From JANWXD01 sp035575135 (lineage in GTDB: Bacteria > Acidobacteriota > Terriglobia > Bryobacterales > Bryobacteraceae): a stretch of DNA of 64,000 nt. A program made the position numbers and the translations under genes. The stretch lies in NCBI GenBank assembly GCA_035575135.1, contig DATLYE010000050.1:1-64000 (forward strand), read 5' to 3'. This document shows positions 16,098 to 24,299 of this stretch, piece after piece. Position 1 is the first letter of the stretch; each line of letters starts with the position of its first letter. Under the pieces are notes generated by a model. It saw nothing but the letters and a program-made list of their open reading frames with translations. It was not told the origin of the DNA and did not search any database.

Positions 16098-17708
16098 GTG
16101 ACGATCGAGCACGGGCCCGTACTGGCGGCGCCGGCCGTGCTGGTGCGCAGCCGCCTGCCCCGGATTGCCAGACTCCTGCGGCCGCATGCCCGCAAGCTGG
16201 AGCGCAAGTTCCTTCAGCGCCTGCGCCAACTGGGCTACGATGCCCGCCAGCGCCGGGCGCTGGCCGCCATCACCCCCGGCGCACTGGCTCCGTTGCTGGA
16301 GCGCCGCAGCGCCGAGCCCTGGCTGGAACAGATCAGCTACCACGCCCGCCGCCTGGCCAAGCTAAACGTGGCTCCGGAACGGGTTTGGGAGGCCCTCGGA
16401 GAGTACGACCGGCTCATGGAGCCGGTGCTCGAAGGCGTACCGGCCCGAGAGACTTCCGAGTTGCTGTGGGCCCGGGAACAGCTTCGCTTCAGCATCGTAC
16501 TCACGCTGAACAACGGCTACTATCAGGTCCGGGAGGCCGAAGCGGCTACCTACCATGAGCTGTTTCGGGCAGAGTTGGAGTCACAAAACCTGGCCGAGCT
16601 GCAAGGCCGCCTGCTGGAGATCCTGCGGCGGTATAGCCAGGCCGCCGCAGCCGCCTTCTTCCGGCTGGACGCCGAACAGCGGTGCTGGTATCTGGAAGCG
16701 CGCGCCCCGGCAGCCCGCCGTCGCGCGGCCCCTAGGCTCGAGGTGCCGGCGCGGCGAGCGGAGTGGGCCCGCCTGTCGCGCCCCCTCTCGGTGGTGCGGG
16801 GGAAAGGAGCGTGGCCGGCCCTCGACCCCGCCTGGCGGCGGTTCGGAACCTGCTGGTCCATCCCCCTGCGCCGTGGCGAGGGCCTGGCGGGCGTGTTGCA
16901 GTTTGCTTTCCGGGGCCCGTACGAATGGCTTCCCCGCGAACGGGAACTGCTCGCCGCGGCGGCCGAGCGCTGCCTGCTGGCCGCAGAAAAGGCGCGGCTG
17001 GTGGAGAGCCTGGCCGCGCGCGAGGAGCAGGTACGGCGCCTGGCCGAGCATCTGATGCTGGCCGAGGAGCGCGAACGGCGCCGCATCAGCGCCGAACTCC
17101 ACGATGAGACCGGCCAGTCGCTGCTGTGCATCCGCCTGCAGCTGGAAATGCTGGAACGGAGCGTTCCCCGCGACCGGCCCCAGCTGCGCGCCGGGCTGGA
17201 GGAGGCCCGCCGGCTCACCGAGCGCACCATCGTCGAGATGCGCCGCCTGATTGCGGACCTGAGTCCGGCGGTGCTCGAGCAGTTCGGCCTGGCGGCGGCT
17301 CTCAAGCAGCTGGTCGGACGTTTCCGGCGCCTGCACCCGGCCCGGGTCCGCCTGCGCCTGCTGCGGGTGCGGCGGCTCCCCAGAAGCCTGGAACATCTGG
17401 TCTACCGGCTGGTGCAGGAATGTCTGAACAACGTAGCGCGCCACTCGGCTGCCCGCCACGTAAACATCCGGGTCCGGTTCGCCGATAAACAGTTAGTGGT
17501 CCAGGTCGAAGACGACGGTGTCGGTTTCGACGTGAAAGCGGCGCTGGCCAAACGCGACTCGTTCGGTCTGGCAGGCATGCGCGAGCGGGTGGCGTGGTAC
17601 GGCGGGCGCTACCACATCCAAAGCCGGCCGGGACACGGCGCGAAGATCCGGATCGAGCTGCCGCTGCCCGAGGCGGGGCGGCCGGAAACGCCCCCGGCGG
17701 CGGAATGA
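16098..17708 (+). CDS. NarL-type sensor histidine kinase with GAF domain and globin-like N-terminus
   Basis: 536 residues, no transmembrane segments. The all-helical N-terminus (1-150) has WLEQISYHARRLAKLNVAP with His82 in a context like the proximal-His region of globin-coupled sensors; this is tentative. A GAF-type domain (~170-310) follows, then a short coiled coil, the HisKA_3 dimerisation helix with phospho-acceptor His in ISAELHDETGQSL (~335), and a HATPase domain with QECLNNVARHSAARH (N box, ~440) and EDDGVGFD (G1, ~472). GTG start. It is followed by a cognate NarL-type regulator after 12 bases, so the two form one two-component system. Confidence 0.88.
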   Translation: MTIEHGPVLAAPAVLVRSRLPRIARLLRPHARKLERKFLQRLRQLGYDARQRRALAAITPGALAPLLERRSAEPWLEQISYHARRLAKLNVAPERVWEALGEYDRLMEPVLEGVPARETSELLWAREQLRFSIVLTLNNGYYQVREAEAATYHELFRAELESQNLAELQGRLLEILRRYSQAAAAAFFRLDAEQRCWYLEARAPAARRRAAPRLEVPARRAEWARLSRPLSVVRGKGAWPALDPAWRRFGTCWSIPLRRGEGLAGVLQFAFRGPYEWLPRERELLAAAAERCLLAAEKARLVESLAAREEQVRRLAEHLMLAEERERRRISAELHDETGQSLLCIRLQLEMLERSVPRDRPQLRAGLEEARRLTERTIVEMRRLIADLSPAVLEQFGLAAALKQLVGRFRRLHPARVRLRLLRVRRLPRSLEHLVYRLVQECLNNVARHSAARHVNIRVRFADKQLVVQVEDDGVGFDVKAALAKRDSFGLAGMRERVAWYGGRYHIQSRPGHGAKIRIELPLPEAGRPETPPAAE

Positions 17709-17720
17709 GAGAAGGACGTT

Positions 17721-18386
17721 ATGGGCAAGATACGAGTGCTGCTGGCCGATGATCACACTCTGTTCCGCCAGGGAGTGCGAACCCTGCTCGCAGCCGAGCC
17801 GGACATGGAAGTCGTCGGCGAAGCCTCCAACGGAGTCGAGGCAGCTGCCAAGGCTGCGGAGTTGCGTCCGGACGTCGTGTTACTGGACATCGGCATGCCC
17901 GGTCCGAGCAGCTTCGAAACGGCACGCCAGATTCGCCGCCAGCGTCCCGAAACCAAGGTCCTGTTTCTGACCATGTACGACGATGAAGACTATCTGCTGG
18001 AGGGCATGCAAGTCGGCGCCAACGGCTATGTGCTCAAAGACAGCCCCGCCACGCAGCTGATCGGAGCCATTCGTGACGTCTACCGCGGTGGGAGCTACCT
18101 CAGCCCGCGCATGCTCGGACAACTGGTGGACGACTTCCGCTCCCGTATCCGTTCCGCCGACCAGCAGCCGCGCCTGGCCACGCTGACGCCGAGAGAAAAG
18201 GAAGTCCTCAAAATGCTGGCCGAGGGGAACTCGGTCAAAGAGGTGGCCTCGCTGCTCAACCTCAGCGTCAAGACCGTCGAGGCCCACAAGTTCAACCTCA
18301 TGCGCAAGCTCGACATCCACAACAAGGCGCAACTGGTGCAGTACGCCATCCAGAAGAAAATCATCAAGATCCCGATGATGGGCTGA
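17721..18386 (+). CDS. NarL/FixJ-type response regulator
   Basis: 221 residues. Receiver domain with acidic pocket LLADDH (D10, D11), phospho-acceptor Asp56 in VVLLDIGMPG, Thr in FLTMYDDE and Lys in VLKDSPA. C-terminal LuxR-type helix-turn-helix: LTPREKEVLKMLAEGNSVKE, then LLNLSVKTVEAHKFNLMRKL. It is the evident partner of the histidine kinase just upstream; target genes are unknown. Confidence 0.94.
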   Translation: MGKIRVLLADDHTLFRQGVRTLLAAEPDMEVVGEASNGVEAAAKAAELRPDVVLLDIGMPGPSSFETARQIRRQRPETKVLFLTMYDDEDYLLEGMQVGANGYVLKDSPATQLIGAIRDVYRGGSYLSPRMLGQLVDDFRSRIRSADQQPRLATLTPREKEVLKMLAEGNSVKEVASLLNLSVKTVEAHKFNLMRKLDIHNKAQLVQYAIQKKIIKIPMMG

Positions 18387-18504
18387 AACGAATCGCGCCC
18401 CGCAGGCTGGCACTGCCCTAGAGGCCGCCAGCGACGACGTCCTCACCGAATCGTCGAGTGCCACCGCACCGCTTACCCAAACGCCCGACTCCGGCCCGCA
18501 TCTA

Positions 18505-18535
18505 CGGGGTAGAATCTTCACCGGGGTAGAATCTT
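18505..18535 (+). repeat. tandem duplication of a -10 box region (CGGGGTAGAATCTT twice)
   Basis: The 14-base unit CGGGGTAGAATCTT occurs at 18505-18518 and again at 18522-18535, a 17-base period. Each copy carries TAGAAT, a good -10 match. The second box ends six bases before the ATG at 18539, so transcription from it would be leaderless, while the first would give a leader of about 17 bases. Confidence 0.6.
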
Positions 18536-18538
18536 GAA

Positions 18539-19390
18539 ATGACGCGGAGAGAACTGCTCGCCTTTGCCGGTGCCCTCCAAACCCTCACGTTGAAGGCGGC
18601 CCGCTTGCCCATCCGCAAAGCAGTCTGGTACGGCATGCTGCCCAAAGAACTCAGCGTCGCCGAGCGGTTCCGTCTGGCGCGGGACGTCGGATTCGAGGCC
18701 ATCGAGTGTCCGACCGCCGACGAGCGCCTGGCCGAAGAGTTCAAGAAAGCCTCCGAGGACGCCCGGCTGCCCATTCACTCCGTCATGAACCAGGCGCACT
18801 GGAAGTTTCCGCTGTCTTCGGCGGATCCCGCCGTCGTAGCCGAGAGCATGAAGGGCATGGAAACCAGCCTGCGCAACGCCCGTTTCTGGGGCGCCGACAC
18901 CGTACTTCTGGTGCCCGCCGTGGTCAACCCGCAAACCAGCTACCGGGACGCCTGGACGCGCTCCCAGGAGCGGATCCGCAAACTCATTCCCCTGGCGCAG
19001 GAGCTGAAGGTCGTCATCGCGGTCGAGGACGTCTGGAACCGGTTCCTGCTCAGCCCGCTCGAGTTCGCGCGCTATGTGGACGAGTTTCAGAGCCCCTGGG
19101 TGCGCGCCTACTTCGACGTCGGCAACATCGTGCTGTACGGTTATCCTCAAGACTGGATCCGCACGCTCGGCAGCCGCATCGTGAAGCTCCACCTCAAGGA
19201 CTTCCGCTTCCGAAAAATGCAGGCCGAGTTTGTCAACCTCCGCGAAGGCGACATTGACTGGAAGGAGGTCCACAAGGCGCTGGCGGAAATCGGCTACAAG
19301 GGCGACGCCACGGTGGAACTCGCCGCAGGTGATGAAGCGTATCTCCGGGATGTGGTCCGGCGCGTGGATTTGATTCTGGAAGGCGCCTGA
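18539..19390 (+). CDS. sugar phosphate isomerase/epimerase family protein (xylose-isomerase-like TIM barrel)
   Basis: 283 residues. N-terminal MTRRELLAFAGAL resembles a Tat signal. TIM-barrel strands and metal-site regions are visible: FEAIECPTADERLAEEF, PIHSVMNQAHWKFPLSS, VVIAVEDVWNRFLLSP (metal-binding Glu), VRAYFDVGNIVLYGYPQDWI (Asp/His-like position), IVKLHLKDFRF (His) and GDATVELAAGD (last Glu). This is the AP-endonuclease-2 superfamily used for sugar and inositol isomerases. The substrate is not determined. Twenty-one bases separate it from sppA. Confidence 0.86.
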   Translation: MTRRELLAFAGALQTLTLKAARLPIRKAVWYGMLPKELSVAERFRLARDVGFEAIECPTADERLAEEFKKASEDARLPIHSVMNQAHWKFPLSSADPAVVAESMKGMETSLRNARFWGADTVLLVPAVVNPQTSYRDAWTRSQERIRKLIPLAQELKVVIAVEDVWNRFLLSPLEFARYVDEFQSPWVRAYFDVGNIVLYGYPQDWIRTLGSRIVKLHLKDFRFRKMQAEFVNLREGDIDWKEVHKALAEIGYKGDATVELAAGDEAYLRDVVRRVDLILEGA

Positions 19391-19411
19391 TTTCCGCAAG
19401 GGAGCAATCCC

Positions 19412-21130
19412 ATGGCCAAGTTTCTCGTCGGACTGGTGGCCGGGATGATCCTGGCCGTACTGGTCGCTGTCATTCTCGTCTTTGCCGCCGTGCGCCTCAG
19501 TGAGCGGCCTCCGGAAGTGGCCGATAACTCCGTCCTGGTCCTGCGCCTGGAGGGCGAGCTCGTCGAAAAAGCTCCGGTGACCATCCCTCTGCCGTTCTTT
19601 GAGGCGCGCCGGCCGCTGACTGTGGCCGACGTCTGGGATCTGGTGCGCAAGGCGGAGGCGGATTCGCGCATCCGGGCGGTGGTGGTCATGCCGGCCGGAA
19701 TCGCCGCCGGCTGGGGCAAACTCGAAGAGCTGCGCACGTTGCTGGCGCGCCTGCGCAAGACCGGCAAGCCCGTGGTGGCGTTTCTGCGCGAGCCGTCCAC
19801 GCGCGAATACTATGTGGCCGCGGCCGCAGGCCGGATTTACATGCCGCCCGAGGACATGCTGGACATGAAGGGCCTCCGGGCCGAAGTCATGTTCTTGCGG
19901 CGCACCCTGGACAAGCTGGGCGTCAGGGTGGAGATCGAACACGCGGGCAAATACAAAGATTTCGGAGACCGGTTCACGCGGACCGCGATGAGCCCGGAAA
20001 CCCGGGAGGTGCTCAACTCCATCCTCGACGATCTCTACGGCCGCCTGGTGGGCGCCGTCGGCGAGGCGCGCCGCAAGAGTCCGGCCGAGGTGCGCGCATT
20101 GCTGGACGAAGGCCCGTTCCTGGCGCGCCAGGCGCTGGCCAAGGGCCTCGTGGACGGGCTGCTCTATGAAGATCAGGTCTTCGCCGAGACCGAAAAACTC
20201 GCCGGAGGAAGACCGCTGCGGAAGCTTCCCGCCAGGGACTACCTCCGGGTTCCCGCCTCGTCTCTGAAACTGAGCGGACCGCGCATCGCGCTGGTGGCGG
20301 CCGAAGGAACCATCGTGAGCGGCCGTGTTCCGGGCTTCGGCGATGAGGATGTCATCGAGTCCGGTCCGTTTTCTCAACTGCTGCGCCGGGTGGCCGAAGA
20401 CCGGAGCATCCGCGCAGTGATCGTCCGGATTGATTCGCCGGGAGGCAGCGCCTTCGCCTCCGATGAAATCTGGCGCCAGATGAACGCGCTCAGCAAGAAA
20501 AAGCCCGTGGTCATCTCCATGTCCGATACGGCGGCCTCCGGCGGCTACTACATCGCCATGACCGGCGATCCCATCGTGGCCTATCCGGGAACGTTCACCG
20601 GCTCGATCGGCGTGGTCTACGGGAAGGTGAACCTGAGGGGTTTGTACGACAAGATCGGCGTGAACAAGGAGTTGCTTACGCGCGGCCGTTTTGCCGACCT
20701 GGACTCCGACTACACCCCTCTCGATGAGGCGGCGCGCAAGAAGCTGCGGGAGGGCCTCGAGGCGACCTACCGGGCTTTCGTCGAACGCGTCGCTCAGGCG
20801 CGCAAGCGCCGCTACGAAGAGGTCGAGCCGCTGGCGCAGGGCCGGGTCTGGCTCGGTTCCCAGGCCCGAGACCGCGGGCTGGTGGATGAGCTCGGCGGAC
20901 TGGATCGCGCCATCGAGCTGGTCCGCAAAAAGGCGGGAATCCGGCCGGAGGAAAAGATCTCGCTGGTGGTCTACCCGCCCAGGCGCACCATTCTCGAACG
21001 CCTCATGCAACCGGAGCGCGAAACCGCCTGGGGAGCGCGCCTCCGGGAGATTCTGCGGCAAGCGCGCGCCGCCGCCTGGCTGGAAGGGGGCATGCTGCGC
21101 TTGATGCCGTTCGCCATCGAAGTGCGGTGA
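19412..21130 (+). CDS. sppA: signal peptide peptidase SppA, long (67K) type
   Basis: 572 residues with one N-terminal membrane anchor (FLVGLVAGMILAVLVAVIL) and two tandem ClpP/crotonase-fold halves, as in E. coli SppA. The general-base Lys is in HAGKYKDFGDRFTR (~180) and the nucleophile Ser in SDTAASGGYYIAM (~375); DSPGGSAFASDEIW and PGTFTGSIGVVYGK are also conserved. It degrades cleaved signal peptides in the cytoplasmic membrane, with the active site on the periplasmic side. Confidence 0.92.
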   Translation: MAKFLVGLVAGMILAVLVAVILVFAAVRLSERPPEVADNSVLVLRLEGELVEKAPVTIPLPFFEARRPLTVADVWDLVRKAEADSRIRAVVVMPAGIAAGWGKLEELRTLLARLRKTGKPVVAFLREPSTREYYVAAAAGRIYMPPEDMLDMKGLRAEVMFLRRTLDKLGVRVEIEHAGKYKDFGDRFTRTAMSPETREVLNSILDDLYGRLVGAVGEARRKSPAEVRALLDEGPFLARQALAKGLVDGLLYEDQVFAETEKLAGGRPLRKLPARDYLRVPASSLKLSGPRIALVAAEGTIVSGRVPGFGDEDVIESGPFSQLLRRVAEDRSIRAVIVRIDSPGGSAFASDEIWRQMNALSKKKPVVISMSDTAASGGYYIAMTGDPIVAYPGTFTGSIGVVYGKVNLRGLYDKIGVNKELLTRGRFADLDSDYTPLDEAARKKLREGLEATYRAFVERVAQARKRRYEEVEPLAQGRVWLGSQARDRGLVDELGGLDRAIELVRKKAGIRPEEKISLVVYPPRRTILERLMQPERETAWGARLREILRQARAAAWLEGGMLRLMPFAIEVR

Positions 21131-21197
21131 AGCTGCGGCCGTCCGAGATTGTTTGACGCCGCCCGTTTGATGTAAGCTTGCCCCTTCGGCGGTGCTT

Positions 21198-22601
21198 ATG
21201 CCCGGAACCCTTTCGACGCTGGCGCGGCGCATGGACCGGCTCTACGAATTCGACCGCGAGCCGGTGGCCGAGGCCAGGCTCCAGGCGGGCCGGCGCTTCG
21301 CGGGGCTGTTTGCCGGCGAGCATGTGGCGGCCACGGAGTTTGTCATCGGCGCTTTCTTCGTCCTGCACGGGGTCAGCGCCCGCGACCTCATCCTCGGCCT
21401 CCTGGCCGGCAACCTCCTTGCCGTGCTCTCCTGGACCCTCATCTGCGCCCCGATCGCCGTGCACACCCGGCTCACTCTGTACTGGTACCTGCGCAAGATC
21501 GCCGGACCGGGCATGACCCTGGTCTACAACGTCGCCAATGCCTTTCTCTACTGCATCCTGGCCGGCGCCATGATCTCGGTCTCGGCTACCGCCATCGGGC
21601 TGGGATTCGGCATCCGGACGCCCGGGCTCGATGAACTCATGCCCAACAGCGCCGGCTGGGTGGTGCTGACGCTCTCGATCGGCGCCGCCTTCACCATCCT
21701 CGCGATCCTCGGCTTTGAGAAGCTCAGCAAGTTCGCCAGCGTGTGTTCCCCCTGGATCTTCGTCATTTTCCTGGCCGGCGCCATCGCCACGTTTCGCCCC
21801 CTTGGGATTCACCCCAATCTGGACAACCTCTGGGAGGTGCTCCAAACACGGGTTTGGAACGGCGTGCCGACAGCGGGCCAGGAAAAGTTCGGCATGGCGC
21901 ACGTCATCTTCTTCGCGTGGTTCTGCAACCTCGCCATGCACGCCGGACTCTCCGATATGGCGCTCTTCCGTTATGCGAAGAGCTGGAAATACGGACTGTA
22001 CTCCGCCTTCGGGATGTATCCGGGACACATGCTGGCCTGGATGTGCTCCGGCATCATGGTGGCCGGCGTCAACCGCCAGATGGATCCCGGACTGATGGCC
22101 TACCAAGCCGCGGGGCTGGCCGGAGTGCTGGCCGTGATGCTGGCCGGGTGGACCACTGCCAATCCTACGCTGTATCGGGCGGGACTCGCCCTGCAAGTCA
22201 TCACACCGGACTGGCCGCGCTGGAAGATCACCCTGATTGCCGGCATCGCCACTTCCATCCTCGCCGTTTTCCCCGTATTCTTCCTCCGGCTGCTCGATTA
22301 CGTAGCCATCTACGGCCTCGTGCTGATGCCCGTCGGGGCCGTGGTGTTCGCCGAACACTGGATCCTGCCCCGGCTCGGTCTGGAGCAGTACCGGGCAGAG
22401 AAGCACGGCTGGCTGTTTAACTGGCGGGCGTTCCTGGTCTGGGTGGGGACGCTGGCAGCCTGCTGGTGGATGCCGTTCCATCTGTACTTCCGCTGGCTGC
22501 CCGGCTACGTGCTGGCGGTGGCGGCCTACACGGCGTTGCAATACGTGCCCGCAGCGCAGCGCGTCAAGGCGGCGGCGCCCGCCTCCGGAGGTCTGCCGTG
22601 A
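21198..22601 (+). CDS. NCS1-type cytosine/purine/hydantoin permease family protein
   Basis: About 467 residues with about twelve transmembrane helices. FAGEHVAATEFVIGAFFVLHG, ILGLLAGNLLAVLSWTLICA and AGWTTANPTLYRAGLALQ match the NCS1 fold (helix 1, helix 2 and the TTAN-type region of helix 8). A nucleobase, allantoin or hydantoin substrate is typical of the family but not provable here. An upstream in-frame GTG at 21192 is an alternative start. Its stop overlaps the GTG of a 55-residue membrane protein, which is probably co-expressed. Confidence 0.82.
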   Translation: MPGTLSTLARRMDRLYEFDREPVAEARLQAGRRFAGLFAGEHVAATEFVIGAFFVLHGVSARDLILGLLAGNLLAVLSWTLICAPIAVHTRLTLYWYLRKIAGPGMTLVYNVANAFLYCILAGAMISVSATAIGLGFGIRTPGLDELMPNSAGWVVLTLSIGAAFTILAILGFEKLSKFASVCSPWIFVIFLAGAIATFRPLGIHPNLDNLWEVLQTRVWNGVPTAGQEKFGMAHVIFFAWFCNLAMHAGLSDMALFRYAKSWKYGLYSAFGMYPGHMLAWMCSGIMVAGVNRQMDPGLMAYQAAGLAGVLAVMLAGWTTANPTLYRAGLALQVITPDWPRWKITLIAGIATSILAVFPVFFLRLLDYVAIYGLVLMPVGAVVFAEHWILPRLGLEQYRAEKHGWLFNWRAFLVWVGTLAACWWMPFHLYFRWLPGYVLAVAAYTALQYVPAAQRVKAAAPASGGLP

Positions 22602-22765
22602 AGCTCACCGCCCTCATCAGCGTGCTGAGCCTGGCCGGATGTCTGGCCGCTCCCATCGCCTATTTCCTCGGCGCCGCCGACGTGACCACGTACAAGCAGC
22701 TTCTTTTCGCTTTCTCCGTGATCTGGTTTGTCGCCGCTACGGCGTGGGCGTCGCGAAAAAGCTGA
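22598..22765 (+). CDS. small two-helix membrane protein coupled to the NCS1 permease
   Basis: 55 residues, too short for many gene finders. GTG start overlaps the permease stop (GTGA). Two hydrophobic segments (LTALISVLSLAGCLAAPIAY and LLFAFSVIWFVAATAWA) flank a short polar loop, and it ends in ASRKS. The tight overlap and clean membrane topology support a real gene, perhaps an accessory subunit of the permease. No family was recognised. Confidence 0.7.
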   Translation: MKLTALISVLSLAGCLAAPIAYFLGAADVTTYKQLLFAFSVIWFVAATAWASRKS

Positions 22766-22781
22766 TCCCGGAGATGGCGCC

Positions 22782-23240
22782 ATGGCCCCCGGCGTCCGCA
22801 TTCGGCGTTTTGTCCCCGCCGATCTTGAAGCTGTGCTCGAGCTGGAACGCGCCACTTTCGGGCCGGGCGCCTGGCGCCGCGAAATGTTCGCCCAAGTCGC
22901 GCACCCCCCTGCGGGGCTGCTGCTGGTGGCCGAACGCGGCCGCAGCATCGCCGGCTACGTGGCGGCCTGGAAAAGCGGCCTGAAAGCCGAAATCGTCTCC
23001 ATCGCGGTGGAGCGCAGGCAGCGCCGCAGCGGCATCGGCGCCGCCCTCATCCGGCAAGCGCTCCAGGAACTGGCCCGCCGCGGAGTCCGCAGAACCGAAC
23101 TGATGGTCCGCGCCGATAACCGCGCCGCCATCCGCTTCTACCAGCGCCTCGGCTTCCGCCGCGCCGGATGGGTGCCGGGCTACTACGAAGACGGATCTGA
23201 CGGCCTCCGCATGCGCTGTACCTTGCCCTGGGCCGCGTGA
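22782..23240 (+). CDS. GNAT N-acetyltransferase, RimI-like
   Basis: 152 residues. The acetyl-CoA-binding loop motif is RRQRRSGIGAALI (R/Q-x-x-G-x-G/A) and AIRFYQRLGFRRAGWVPGYY is the conserved C-terminal motif B region. Closest in layout to RimI-type protein N-terminal acetyltransferases, but the substrate could be another amine. ATG at 22782 (MAPGVRIRRFVPADL) is chosen because the GNAT fold begins right there; an open frame extends upstream without homology. Confidence 0.8.
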   Translation: MAPGVRIRRFVPADLEAVLELERATFGPGAWRREMFAQVAHPPAGLLLVAERGRSIAGYVAAWKSGLKAEIVSIAVERRQRRSGIGAALIRQALQELARRGVRRTELMVRADNRAAIRFYQRLGFRRAGWVPGYYEDGSDGLRMRCTLPWAA

Positions 23241-23330
23241 GTCCAGGAGGCGGCCCGGCCCGGCGGCGCATGACTTACGTTTTGCCACCCCTGTTAGTTA
23301 CGCTGGAAAGAGGAGAACTCCCCGGAACCG

Positions 23331-24299
23331 ATGCGGTGGCCTGAGTGGGCGGAGCGCTTTCGCCCCACGCTCCGTTACTGGATGGAAACGGAGGTGCACG
23401 TCTATGCGTTTGCCGTGGCGGCGTGCGTGCTTCTTTCGTTCTTTCCGTTCCTGATCGTAATCCTCGCCTTCTGCCGCCACGTACTCAATTGGCGCGCCGC
23501 GGCGGATGCGCTGAATCTGGCCCTGTCCGACTACTTCCCCGGCGCGCTGGGCGAGTTCATCCAGCGCAATCTGTGGGTCACCGTGGCGGACCGGGGCGAA
23601 CTGCCCGTCGTCTCGCTCCTGTTGCTCCTGTTCGTCGCCAACGGCATCTTCGAGCCGCTCGAAGTGGCCTTCAACCGCGCCTGGGGCGTGCCGAAACACC
23701 GCAGCTTCCTCCGCAACCAGCTGGTCAGCTTCGCGCTGATTCTGGTCTGCGGAACCCTGGCGCTGGCCTCGACCACGTTCGCCGCGCTCAACCAGGAAAT
23801 CTGGCGCAAGCTGCTGGGCCCCAGCTCCTGGCTCCTGACGGCCGTGGGGCTGGCCGCGTTCAAACTGGCGGCCATTCCGGTCTCCATCCTGATCCTGCTG
23901 CTGGTCTACTGGCTGCTGCCGAATCGCAGGATCCGGGCGCGCGATGTGGTGCCCGCGGCCGTAGTCGTGGGCCTGGCCCTGGAGATTCTGAAATACGTGA
24001 ACCTTCTCACCTGGCCCCTGCTGCGCGTCAAGCTCTCGCGCGAATACGGTCCTTTCGTCTATTCGGCCTCGATTCTGCTGTGGAGCTTTTTTGCGGCGAT
24101 GATCGTGCTGGCGGGAGCGGAATGGTCCGCGCGCAAGGCCCGGGCGCGCGAACAGGCCGCTGGCGGCTCGGTTCCTGATTTCCCGGATGCGCAATTGCAA
24201 CTCCATCCGGAAGCGGATAGACTTGAAGAGAAATTTACCTCGCAACCATACTCTGAGGTACTCGGCGATGGCCAAAGACAGCAATCCCACGCGTCGTGA
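23331..24299 (+). CDS. YihY/BrkB family membrane protein (second copy)
   Basis: 322 residues with about six membrane helices: FAVAACVLLSFFPFLIVIL, LLLLLFVANGIFEPLEVAFN, FNRAWGVPKHRSFLRNQLVS and YGPFVYSASILLWSFFAAMI fit the family. The last ~50 residues are polar and the 3' end overlaps the start of the next gene by 32 bases. It is more divergent from the family consensus than the copy at 11464-12333. Confidence 0.8.
   Translation: MRWPEWAERFRPTLRYWMETEVHVYAFAVAACVLLSFFPFLIVILAFCRHVLNWRAAADALNLALSDYFPGALGEFIQRNLWVTVADRGELPVVSLLLLLFVANGIFEPLEVAFNRAWGVPKHRSFLRNQLVSFALILVCGTLALASTTFAALNQEIWRKLLGPSSWLLTAVGLAAFKLAAIPVSILILLLVYWLLPNRRIRARDVVPAAVVVGLALEILKYVNLLTWPLLRVKLSREYGPFVYSASILLWSFFAAMIVLAGAEWSARKARAREQAAGGSVPDFPDAQLQLHPEADRLEEKFTSQPYSEVLGDGQRQQSHAS

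Noticed and set aside
18518..21232. 904-residue minus-strand open frame across isomerase and sppA
   Set aside because: Antisense to two well-supported genes; long only because of high GC codon bias (few stops).
21003..22541. 512-residue minus-strand open frame over the NCS1 gene
   Set aside because: Gly/His/Glu-rich shadow with no domain; the plus strand encodes a clear permease.
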